A stretch of DNA of 64,000 nt from Microbacterium commune. GTDB taxonomy: Bacteria > Actinomycetota > Actinomycetes > Actinomycetales > Microbacteriaceae. The position numbers were made by a program, and so were the translations under genes. Below the pieces are notes generated by a model. The model saw only the letters and a list, made by a program, of their open reading frames with translations. It was not told the origin of the DNA and did not search any database. Each line of letters opens with the position of its first letter. Positions within the stretch are counted from its first letter, which is position 1. Of this stretch, positions 26,373-34,218 are shown in pieces. Location of the stretch: NCBI RefSeq assembly GCF_014836945.1, contig NZ_JACSPX010000001.1:124001-188000 (forward strand), written 5' to 3'.

Positions 26373-27833
26373 CTACGACTGCGGGAGGTCTTCCGCCGCG
26401 ATCACGGGGATCGCCGCGGTGACGGTCTCGAGCCCGGACAGGCGCGCCGGCGAGATCTGCTTCATGACCTCTTCGCGCGACATCAGCCCTGCCTCGACGA
26501 CGAGGTCGGCGACGTTGCGGTTGGTGAGCAGTGCGGTCTTGGCGAGCGCCGCGGATGCCGCGTAGCCGATGAACGGCGTCAGCGCCGTGACGACGCCGAC
26601 CGATGCGCCCACCATCGCGCCGAGACGCTCGCGGTTCGCGGTGATCCCGTCGACGCAGTTCACCCGCAGCGTCCACATCGCCTGACGCATCCACGTGATC
26701 GACTGGAAGATCGAGTGCGCGATGACCGGCTCGAAGGCGTTGAGCTGCAGCTGGCCGCCCTCGACCGCCATCGTCACCGTGACGTCGGCACCCGCGACGG
26801 CGAACGCGACCTGGTTGACGGCTTCGGGGATGACGGGGTTGACCTTGCCCGGCATGATGCTGGAGCCGGCCTGCATGGCCGGCAGGTTGATCTCGCCGAT
26901 ACCGGCCTGCGGGCCGGACGAGAGCAGGCGCAGGTCGTTGCAGATCTTCGAGAGCTTGATCGCGTTGCGCTTCAGCGACGACGAGAACGACATGAACGCG
27001 CCGGTGTCGCTGGTGGCCTCGACGAGGTCGGTCGCGGTGCTGAGGTCGAGCCCGCTGATCTCGCGCAGGTGCTTCAGCACGGTCGGCGCGTAGTCGGGAT
27101 GGGTGGTGATCCCGGTGCCGATCGCGGTGGCCCCCATGTTGATCTCGGTCAGCAGCGACGCGTTCTCAGTGAGGCGGCTGTGATCCTCGCCCAGGGTCGT
27201 CGCGAAGCCGTGGAACTCCTGGCCGAGGGTCATCGGCACGGCATCCTGCAGCTGGGTGCGGCCGACCTTGAGCACGTCGTGGAACTCGTTCGCCTTGCCG
27301 AGGAAGGACGTGCGCAGCAGGTCGAGCTCGTCGAGCAGCGAGACGAGGTTCAGCGAGAGGCCGATCTTCACCGCGGTCGGGTACACGTCGTTCGTGGACT
27401 GGCTGCGGTTGGTGTGGTCGATCGGCGAGAGGAAGGCGTAATCGCCCTTCTCCCGACCCGCCATCTCGAGGGCGACGTTGGTGATGACCTCGTTGGCGTT
27501 CATGTTGGTCGAGGTGCCGGCCCCGCCCTGGATCACGCCGACGATGAACTGGTCGTGGAACTCGCCGTCGATGACCCGCTGAGACGCGGCGTCGATCAGG
27601 TCGGCCTTCTCGGCGTCGAGGACCCCGATCTCCTTGTTCGCGCGAGCGCTGGCCTGCTTGACCATCGCGAGTGCGCGCACCAGATCGGGATACACCGAGA
27701 TGGGGCGCTTGGTGATGGGGAAGTTCTGCTCGGCACGCAGCGTGTGCACGCCGTAGTAGGCGTCACCCGGGATCTCGATGCTTCCGATCGAATCGGTCTC
27801 TGTGCGGGTAACAACAGGCTCAGACGAGGCCAT
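26373..27833 (-). CDS. aspA: Aspartate ammonia-lyase
   Basis: A 486-residue member of the aspartase/fumarase superfamily that converts aspartate to fumarate and ammonia. The GSSIMPGKVNP signature carries the catalytic serine loop. YYGVHTLRAEQNFPIT (about 26-41) favours aspartase over fumarase. GGAGTSTNMNANEV and DHTNRSQSTND form the carboxylate and amine sites. The ATG has AAGGAT upstream. It appears monocistronic and is separated from the FAH gene by a terminator. Length and motifs are normal. Confidence 0.92.
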   Translation of the reverse strand: MASSEPVVTRTETDSIGSIEIPGDAYYGVHTLRAEQNFPITKRPISVYPDLVRALAMVKQASARANKEIGVLDAEKADLIDAASQRVIDGEFHDQFIVGVIQGGAGTSTNMNANEVITNVALEMAGREKGDYAFLSPIDHTNRSQSTNDVYPTAVKIGLSLNLVSLLDELDLLRTSFLGKANEFHDVLKVGRTQLQDAVPMTLGQEFHGFATTLGEDHSRLTENASLLTEINMGATAIGTGITTHPDYAPTVLKHLREISGLDLSTATDLVEATSDTGAFMSFSSSLKRNAIKLSKICNDLRLLSSGPQAGIGEINLPAMQAGSSIMPGKVNPVIPEAVNQVAFAVAGADVTVTMAVEGGQLQLNAFEPVIAHSIFQSITWMRQAMWTLRVNCVDGITANRERLGAMVGASVGVVTALTPFIGYAASAALAKTALLTNRNVADLVVEAGLMSREEVMKQISPARLSGLETVTAAIPVIAAEDLPQS

Positions 27834-27894
27834 GTCACATCCTTGTGGGTAGTGGCGATCAGGGATTCGGGGGATGGCCCCAGTCTACGACGCT

Positions 27895-28803
27895 TCAGCG
27901 CGGGGGCTTGCGGGAGAACGCCTCGAGTCGCTGCTCCGGCGTGAGGGATGCCATGCGCTGCGCCCACTCGCGGGTGAAGTGATCACCGGTGGGCGCCTCG
28001 GCCACCGGCACCACGGTGTGCGTGATCGTGTCGGGGTACACGTGCACCAGCTGGAACGACTGCGCGCCATCCATCCCGTTCACCTCCACGGCGGGACGCG
28101 CGACGTTCATCGTGTAGCACGTGGCGGACGCGACGCTGACCGGGATGCCCGCGAACAGTCCATGCGAGGAGTAGTGCAGGTGACCGGCGAGGACGGCACG
28201 CACGTCGCTGCCCCGCAGCACGTCGGCGAGCTCGTCCTGGTGGCGCAGCTCGAGGATGTCGAACAGCGGGATGTGGCTCGGAATCGGAGGATGATGCATG
28301 GCCACGATCGTGCCGTGCGGTGCGGGCTCATCCAGCACGTCGCGCAGCCAGTCGAGCTGGGCGGCGTCGAGGTCGCCGTGGTGCCAGCCGGGAACGCTCG
28401 TGTCCAGGGCCACCAGTCTCAGCCCGCCGAGGTCCCACGCCCCGGTGATCGGCTGCTCGCTGGGCTGGAGACCGAGTAGGTGCTGCCGCAGCGCCGGGCG
28501 CTCGTCGTGGTTGCCCGCCACCCATACGACCGGGCAGCCGAGGTCGGCCGCGAGCGGTTCGACCGCGGCTCGCAGGCGGCGATACGCGTCGGGCTCGCCG
28601 AGATCGGCGAGGTCGCCGGTGACGACGATCGCCGCCGGATCGCTGCTCATCGCGCGGATGGCGTCGAGCGTGCGATGGAGGGTGTCGTCGACGTCGAACC
28701 GGCCTCCCAGCCGCGCACCGCCCGCGAGCAGGTGCGGATCGCTGATGTGCACGATGACGTGCGACGCCGGGGCGTGGCTGCCGAAGGCGAACGAGGCTGA
28801 CAT
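27895..28803 (-). CDS. CpdA-like metallophosphoesterase
   Basis: A 302-residue calcineurin-type phosphoesterase. All five metal-binding blocks are present: D22-P-H24, G-D64, GNHD (97-100), H170 in MHHPP and GHLH (207-210). The arrangement is that of class III cyclic-nucleotide phosphodiesterases (CpdA), which hydrolyse cAMP, though many homologues act on 2',3'-cyclic nucleotides or other phosphodiesters. TAGGCT lies six bases before the ATG (28810-28815), a leaderless signature. It follows aspA on the same strand but begins its own transcript. Confidence 0.85.
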   Translation of the reverse strand: MSASFAFGSHAPASHVIVHISDPHLLAGGARLGGRFDVDDTLHRTLDAIRAMSSDPAAIVVTGDLADLGEPDAYRRLRAAVEPLAADLGCPVVWVAGNHDERPALRQHLLGLQPSEQPITGAWDLGGLRLVALDTSVPGWHHGDLDAAQLDWLRDVLDEPAPHGTIVAMHHPPIPSHIPLFDILELRHQDELADVLRGSDVRAVLAGHLHYSSHGLFAGIPVSVASATCYTMNVARPAVEVNGMDGAQSFQLVHVYPDTITHTVVPVAEAPTGDHFTREWAQRMASLTPEQRLEAFSRKPPR

Positions 28804-28841
28804 GCCACCAGCCTAGAACCGCCCTCTCGGGCGGACGCGTG

Positions 28842-29171
28842 TCAGTGGCCGACGACGATGAGCAGGATGCCGCCGAGGACGGCCGCGCCGCACACGACGA
28901 AGCAGCCGATCGCGGCCGCGAAGGCGAGCGTCTTCTGTCCTTCGCTGAGCGGGCTCTTGCGCGCCGCCTTGGCGGCCTGCTTGGCGGCGCGTCTGATCTC
29001 CTTCTCGGAGAGCACGGTGATGGCATCCGTGAACTCCGCGGGGGTGACCACAGGGACGCGCCCTGCCCGCACGAGCATCCGCAGACCCAGCGCGTAGAAG
29101 AGGACGATCGTGCCCGCGCCCAGCAGCGCCGCGAGGAACACGCTGACGAAGGCGCCCCAGTCGATGCTCAT
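28842..29171 (-). CDS. Small two-helix membrane protein downstream of pitA
   Basis: A 109-residue protein with two hydrophobic segments, near residues 6-30 and 82-108, joined by a basic loop rich in Lys and Ala (IRRAAKQAAKAARK). The ATG at 29169-29171 overlaps the pitA stop as ATGA and has GGAGGA upstream; the longer frame reads pitA out of frame. I do not recognise a named family. Coupling to pitA suggests an accessory subunit or regulator of the phosphate transporter, which also ends in a charged tail, but this is inferred from position only. Confidence 0.78.
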   Translation of the reverse strand: MSIDWGAFVSVFLAALLGAGTIVLFYALGLRMLVRAGRVPVVTPAEFTDAITVLSEKEIRRAAKQAAKAARKSPLSEGQKTLAFAAAIGCFVVCGAAVLGGILLIVVGH

Positions 29172-30643
29172 CGTGCGTCCTCCTGCTCGTCGACGGCGAG
29201 ATCCCACTCGGCGAGCTTGGCCCGCGCCTTGCGGCTGGCGATCGCGCTCTCCCACTCCTGGGCGGCCTTCTCGGCATCGGCGAACTTCAGCGCGGCCTTG
29301 TCGGCCGCGCGCTTCGCCGCCTTGACCTCGGCAGGCGATGCGCCCGCCTTCTTGAGCTTCTTCGCCCGACGCGCGGCACGCTCGGCCTCATCGGCCTTGC
29401 GCTCGGCGCGCTCGAGGGCGCGCACGAGCTCCATGCGGCTGGCACGGCGCGTGGGCGCCGGCACCTCGGGGTGGTCCACCGCGAGTCCGGACTCCGCGAC
29501 GTCGCTCATGGCGTTCGCGGACGTCACCGCGTTGCGACGGGAGTACATGAACAGGCCCACGATGATCACGAGCGCGAGCACCGCGTCGATCGCGACACCC
29601 CAGTTGCCGAACCAGATGACCAGCAGGGCGGCGAGGGCGCCGACGCCGCCCGCCGCAGGAAGCGTGAGCAGCCAGCCGATCGCGATCCGACCGGCCGTGG
29701 CCCAGCGCACCGAGGCGCCGCGCCGGCCGAGGCCGGAGCCGATCACCGATCCCGAGGCGACCTGCGTCGTGGAGAGCGCGAAGCCCAGGGCGCTGGAGGC
29801 GAGGATCGTCGCCGCGGTGGAGCTCTCGGCGGCGAAGCCCTGTGCGGGCTTGACCTCGGTGAGGCCCTTGCCGAGGGTGCGGATGATGCGCCATCCGCCG
29901 AGGTACGTGCCGAGGGCGATCGTGAACGCGCAGGCGACGATGACCCAGAACTCGGGGTTGTGGTAGTCGGAGCTGTTCGGGTCTCCGGTCTGCCAGCCGA
30001 TCGTGATCAGCGCCAGGGTGATCACGCCCATCGTCTTCTGCGCGTCGTTGGTGCCGTGCGAGAGCGCGACCAGTGACGAGGTGAAGATCTGGCCCCAGCG
30101 GAACCCGGAGCGTCCGTCGGGCTTGCCGTCGTACCGGCGCGTCACCCCGTAGGCCACCTTGGTGGCGATGAACGCGATGATGCCGGCGGTGAGCGGGGCG
30201 ATCACGGCGGGGAGGATGATCTTCGACAGCACCATCCCGAAGTCGATGCCCGTGGCCCCCACCCCGACGAGGGTCGCGCCGATGAGGCCGCCGAACAGCG
30301 CGTGCGACGAGCTGGACGGAAGACCCAGCAGCCAGGTGAGCATGTTCCAGGTGATCGCGCCGATGAGTCCCGCGAAGATCAGCGGGAGGAAGACCTGCGC
30401 TCCCATCTGGCTGATCGCGTCCTCGCGGATGATGCCACCGGACACGGTCTTCGCGACCTCGGTCGAGAGGAACGCTCCGACGAGGTTCAGCACCGCGGCG
30501 AGGAGCACCGCGGTCTTCGGCTTCAGCGCACCGGTGGCGATGGGTGTGGCCATCGCGTTCGCGGTGTCGTGGAAGCCGTTGGTGAAGTCGAAGAAGAGCG
30601 CCAGCGCGATGACCAGCACGACGATGAGGGCTGCGGTTTCCAC
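29168..30643 (-). CDS. pitA: PiT family inorganic phosphate transporter
   Basis: A 491-residue low-affinity phosphate:cation symporter. The PiT signature is duplicated as expected: FDFTNGFHDTANAMAT (19-34) in the first half and ALSHGTNDAQKTMGV in the second. About ten membrane helices end near residue 375. The last 95 residues form a highly charged Ala/Lys/Glu-rich segment (about 400-491) that looks like a coiled coil, longer than in typical PitA. The GTG start is at 30641-30643. Three 11-bp-spaced GTT units upstream (30705-30737) resemble a PHO box, so phosphate-dependent control is plausible. Confidence 0.9.
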   Translation of the reverse strand: METAALIVVLVIALALFFDFTNGFHDTANAMATPIATGALKPKTAVLLAAVLNLVGAFLSTEVAKTVSGGIIREDAISQMGAQVFLPLIFAGLIGAITWNMLTWLLGLPSSSSHALFGGLIGATLVGVGATGIDFGMVLSKIILPAVIAPLTAGIIAFIATKVAYGVTRRYDGKPDGRSGFRWGQIFTSSLVALSHGTNDAQKTMGVITLALITIGWQTGDPNSSDYHNPEFWVIVACAFTIALGTYLGGWRIIRTLGKGLTEVKPAQGFAAESSTAATILASSALGFALSTTQVASGSVIGSGLGRRGASVRWATAGRIAIGWLLTLPAAGGVGALAALLVIWFGNWGVAIDAVLALVIIVGLFMYSRRNAVTSANAMSDVAESGLAVDHPEVPAPTRRASRMELVRALERAERKADEAERAARRAKKLKKAGASPAEVKAAKRAADKAALKFADAEKAAQEWESAIASRKARAKLAEWDLAVDEQEDAR

Positions 30644-30704
30644 CGGACTCTTTCGTTGGGACTGCCAGGGAGGGGCCGAGAGATCGGCGTGTGACGAACG
30701 AAGA

Positions 30705-30737
30705 GTTCACCGTGGGTTTGTCATCCGTTAAGGACCC
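30705..30737. promoter_or_regulatory. Candidate PhoP/PHO box
   Basis: Three direct-repeat units begin with GTT at 30705, 30716 and 30727, exactly 11 bases apart; the first, GTTCACCGTGG, fits the actinobacterial PhoP unit consensus well and the others less so. The site is upstream of pitA and also of the divergent peptidase gene. Confidence 0.5.
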
Positions 30738-30793
30738 GGATGAATCCTCCCACCCTGCCCGGTCGCGGTCAACTCGCCGGGTAGCGTGGCAGG

Positions 30794-32914
30794 GTGACCG
30801 ATTCCCGCATCCAGCCGCCCGCGGCGGCCCGCCGCATCACCACGCGCTCCCACCACGGCGACCGCTTCGACGACGCCTACGAGTGGCTCCGGGGCAAGGA
30901 CGATCCCGAGGTGATCTCGCACCTGGAGGCGGAGAACGCCTACACCGACGCGAGAACCGCTCATCTCGCGGGGCTCCGCGAGACCCTGTTCGAGGAGGTC
31001 CGCTCACGGGTGCAGGAGACCGACCTGTCCGTCCCCACGCGACGCGGCGACTGGTGGTTCTACAGCCGCACGGAGGAAGGCGCGCAGTACGGCATCCACT
31101 GCCGCACCGCCGCCCAGGACGACGACTGGACGCCCCCGGTGCTCGAGCCCGGAGTGCCGGTGCCGGGTGAGGAGGTGCTGCTGGACGGCAACGTCGAAGC
31201 AGCCGGACACGAGTTCTTCTCCCTCGGCGCGTTCGATGCCTCCGATGACGGCACCCGACTGCTCTGGTCCGTGGATGCCGAGGGCTCGGAGCTGTACACC
31301 GTGCATGTGCGCGACCTGGCATCCGGCGAGATGCTCGACGACGTGATCCCGAACACCGGGCAGGCGTTCTTCACACCGGACGGCACGGCCGTGCTCTACA
31401 CGACCCGCGATGAGGCGTGGCGCCCGGACACCCTGTGGCTGCACCGGATCGGAACCCCTGTGCACGACGACGTGCAGCTGTTCCATGAGCCGGACGAGCG
31501 ATTCTGGATGGGCGCGGGCATCACCCGCAGCCGCCGGTACCTCGTGATCGGCCTGGGCTCGAAGATCACCAGCGAGGAGCTGCTCATCGACATCGCCGAA
31601 CTGAGCTCCGATCCGCTGAGCGCCCAGGCGCGGGTCGTGTGGCCGCGCCGAGACGGCGTGGAGTACTCGGTCGATCACGCGGTGGTCGACGGGCAGGATC
31701 GCCTGCTGATCCTGCACAACGCCGACGCCCTGGACTTCGAGCTCGTCTCGGTGGCGGCATCCGAGCCGCAGGGAGAGCGACGGGTGCTGATCCCGCACCG
31801 TCAGGGCAGGCGGATCATCGACGTGGACTGCTTCCGCGACTTCGCCACCGTCGAGTACCGCAGCGAGGGCCTGGTGCGGTCGGCGATCATGGATCTCGCG
31901 ACGGGTGAGCTCGACGAGGTGGACTTCGACGAACCCCTGTTCGACGCCTACTTCAGCGCCAACCCCGAGTGGCACTCGCCCTTCCTGCGGATGACGTACA
32001 CATCGTTCGTGACGCCGCCCCAGGTGCTCGACCTCGATGTCGCGACCGGCGAGAAGCACCTGCGCAAGCAGATGGCCGTCCTCGGCGGGTACGACCCGGC
32101 CGACTACAGTCAGCAGCGGGTCTGGGCGACGGCGCCCGACGGCACCCTGGTGCCGATCTCGCTGGTGTGGCAGCGCTCGTTCGGCGAGCCCGGTGTCGAG
32201 CCGCGCCCCCTCCACCTCTACGGCTACGGATCGTACGAGCACTCGATCGATCCGGGGTTCTCGACCATGCGCCTGTCGATGCTCGATCGCGGTGTGATCT
32301 TCGCGGTCGCTCACGTGCGCGGCGGCGGCGAGATGGGCCGACACTGGTACGAGCAGGGCAAGGAGCTGCACAAGCGCAACACCTTCACCGACTTCGTCGC
32401 GTGCGCACAGCACCTCGTCGACACCGGCGTGACCGCCCCCGAGCGGCTCGTCGCCGAAGGCGGCAGCGCGGGTGGACTGCTCATGGGCGCCGTCGCCAAC
32501 CTCGCCCCCGACCTGTTCGCCGGCATCCTCGCCGGCGTGCCCTTCGTCGACGCGCTCACCTCCATCCTCGACCCCTCGCTGCCGCTCACCGTGGTCGAGT
32601 GGGACGAGTGGGGCGACCCGCTTCACGACCCCGAGGTGTACGCGTACATGAAGTCGTACACGCCGTACGAGAACATCCGCGAGGGTGTCGGCTATCCGCG
32701 GATCCTGGCGATGACATCGCTCAACGACACCCGCGTGCTGTACGTCGAGCCGGCCAAGTGGGTTGCGGCTCTGCGCTACGCGGGCGCGCAGGACGTGATG
32801 ATGAAGTGCGAGATGTCGGCGGGCCACGGCGGGGTCAGCGGACGCTACAACTCCTGGCGCGAGCGCGCGTTCGAGATCGCGTGGATGCTGGACGTGCTCG
32901 GCCTGGCCGCCTGA
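30794..32914 (+). CDS. ptrB: S9 family oligopeptidase B-like serine peptidase
   Basis: A 706-residue cytoplasmic prolyl-oligopeptidase-family enzyme that trims small peptides; oligopeptidase B cleaves after basic residues. An N-terminal beta-propeller (about 70-410) covers the catalytic alpha/beta-hydrolase domain. The nucleophile is S558 in GGSAGG and the histidine is H678 in SAGHGG. YGYGSYEHSIDPGFS (near 475-489) and HVRGGGEMGRHWYE are typical of the subgroup. The GTG start has TAGCGT six bases upstream (30782-30787), indicating a leaderless mRNA. P1 specificity pockets cannot be confirmed by eye, so oligopeptidase B is the closest label. Confidence 0.87.
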   Translation: MTDSRIQPPAAARRITTRSHHGDRFDDAYEWLRGKDDPEVISHLEAENAYTDARTAHLAGLRETLFEEVRSRVQETDLSVPTRRGDWWFYSRTEEGAQYGIHCRTAAQDDDWTPPVLEPGVPVPGEEVLLDGNVEAAGHEFFSLGAFDASDDGTRLLWSVDAEGSELYTVHVRDLASGEMLDDVIPNTGQAFFTPDGTAVLYTTRDEAWRPDTLWLHRIGTPVHDDVQLFHEPDERFWMGAGITRSRRYLVIGLGSKITSEELLIDIAELSSDPLSAQARVVWPRRDGVEYSVDHAVVDGQDRLLILHNADALDFELVSVAASEPQGERRVLIPHRQGRRIIDVDCFRDFATVEYRSEGLVRSAIMDLATGELDEVDFDEPLFDAYFSANPEWHSPFLRMTYTSFVTPPQVLDLDVATGEKHLRKQMAVLGGYDPADYSQQRVWATAPDGTLVPISLVWQRSFGEPGVEPRPLHLYGYGSYEHSIDPGFSTMRLSMLDRGVIFAVAHVRGGGEMGRHWYEQGKELHKRNTFTDFVACAQHLVDTGVTAPERLVAEGGSAGGLLMGAVANLAPDLFAGILAGVPFVDALTSILDPSLPLTVVEWDEWGDPLHDPEVYAYMKSYTPYENIREGVGYPRILAMTSLNDTRVLYVEPAKWVAALRYAGAQDVMMKCEMSAGHGGVSGRYNSWRERAFEIAWMLDVLGLAA

Positions 32915-32923
32915 CGGACCGGT

Positions 32924-32953
32924 CGCTCGGGCATCCGACCGGGTGCCCGAGCG
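32924..32953. terminator. Terminator hairpin after oligopeptidase gene
   Basis: A perfect 10-bp stem (32924-32933 with 32944-32953, arm CGCTCGGGCA) and 10-nt loop, between the convergent peptidase gene and pfkA. Confidence 0.7.
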
Positions 32954-32966
32954 TCGTCTGCAGGGT

Positions 32967-33995
32967 TCAGCCGAACAGCGCGGCCGCTTCGTCGTAGCGG
33001 CTGCGCGGCACGGTGTTCAGCTCGCCCAGCGCCTCGGCGAACGGCACCCGGACGATGTCGGTGCCGCGCATGGCCACCATCTGCCCCCAGGCTCCGTCGA
33101 CGAGGGCGTCGGCGGCGTGCAGGCCGAGTCGGGTCGCGAGGACCCGGTCGAACCCCGACGGGGATCCGCCGCGCTGGATGTGCCCCAGCACAGTCGATCG
33201 CGTCTCGATGCCGGTGATCCGCTCGATCTCCGGGGCGAGGATCTCGCTGATCCCGCCCAGGCGGGGGCGGTTGAACGCGTCGAGGCCCTTGTCGCTGTAC
33301 GCCTCGTCCATGCCCTTGAGCGTGAAGCCCTCCGACACGACGACGAGCGGTGCGCGACCGCGGGCGGCGGCGCTGCTGACCAGCGAGCAGATCTCGTCCA
33401 TCGACATCGGCACCTCGGGGATGCAGATGACGTGCGCGCCGGCCGCCATCCCGGCGTGCAGGGCGATCCAGCCCACGTGCCGGCCCATGACCTCGGCGAC
33501 CATGCAGCGCTGGTGCGAGTCCCCGGTCGTGCGCAGGCGGTCCATCGCGTCGGTCGCGATGTTGACGGCGGTGTCGAAGCCGAACGAGTAGTCGGTCGCG
33601 CGCAGATCGTTGTCGATCGTCTTCGGCACGCCGAGCACGTTGATGCCGTCCTTGGCCAGACGGTCGGCGGCCGCGAGGGTCCCCTCGCCGCCGATCGCGA
33701 CGATGCCGTCGATCCGGTGACCGTACAGGGTCTTGGCGATGTTCTCGGCTCCGCCGCGCGTGCCCTCGTACGGGTTGGTGCGGCTCGTACCGAGGATCGT
33801 GCCGCCGACCTTCGACAGGCCCTTCACCTCGTGGCGGGTCAGGGGGAAGAAGTCACCGTCGACGACGCCTCGCCAGCCGTCGCGGATTCCGACGAACTCG
33901 AGATCGTACGTCGTGGTGCCCTTGAGCACGATGCCGCGGATGACCGCGTTGAGGCCGGGGCAGTCGCCGCCGCTGGTGAGGATGCCGATCTTCAT
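32967..33995 (-). CDS. pfkA: 6-phosphofructokinase
   Basis: A 342-residue PfkA-type enzyme phosphorylating fructose 6-phosphate in glycolysis. The start is ATG 33995 (MKIGILTSGGDCPGLN); the open frame to 34040 adds an unsupported extension. The phosphate-donor region reads GGEGT (102-106) and PKTIDND (124-130). The glycine at the ATP-selecting position suggests ATP use, while the lysine in PKTIDND is shared with PPi-dependent and mixed-substrate actinobacterial enzymes. D128 is the catalytic base. The fructose-phosphate site MGRHVGW is intact. It is the only glycolytic gene in the window. Confidence 0.93.
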   Translation of the reverse strand: MKIGILTSGGDCPGLNAVIRGIVLKGTTTYDLEFVGIRDGWRGVVDGDFFPLTRHEVKGLSKVGGTILGTSRTNPYEGTRGGAENIAKTLYGHRIDGIVAIGGEGTLAAADRLAKDGINVLGVPKTIDNDLRATDYSFGFDTAVNIATDAMDRLRTTGDSHQRCMVAEVMGRHVGWIALHAGMAAGAHVICIPEVPMSMDEICSLVSSAAARGRAPLVVVSEGFTLKGMDEAYSDKGLDAFNRPRLGGISEILAPEIERITGIETRSTVLGHIQRGGSPSGFDRVLATRLGLHAADALVDGAWGQMVAMRGTDIVRVPFAEALGELNTVPRSRYDEAAALFG

Positions 33996-34166
33996 GCTGC
34001 TGCCTTCGTGCGTCAGGGGAACGGGTAGAAGAGGCGACACTGCCCGTTCTCGACCCTAGCGCCCCTCGGTGTCGAAAAGCCATTCCGCACGCGCGAAAAC
34101 GAATGATCTTGCCAGCACTGTGGCCGCGATGCGGGATTCTTGGGCGGATCTCCGCAGAACAGACGA

Positions 34167-34204
34167 ATGCGGGCGCTAAGAATCAAAGTTCTTAACGCCC
34201 GCAT
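34167..34204 (-). terminator. Strong hairpin after the SNF2 helicase gene
   Basis: ATGCGGGCG pairs with CGCCCGCAT, then a single C/A mismatch, then TAAGAA with TTCTTA, closing a TCAAAG loop. With 15 pairs it is one of the strongest hairpins in the window and lies 15 bases past the helicase stop. Confidence 0.7.
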
Positions 34205-34218
34205 CGGAGTGCACGGCC

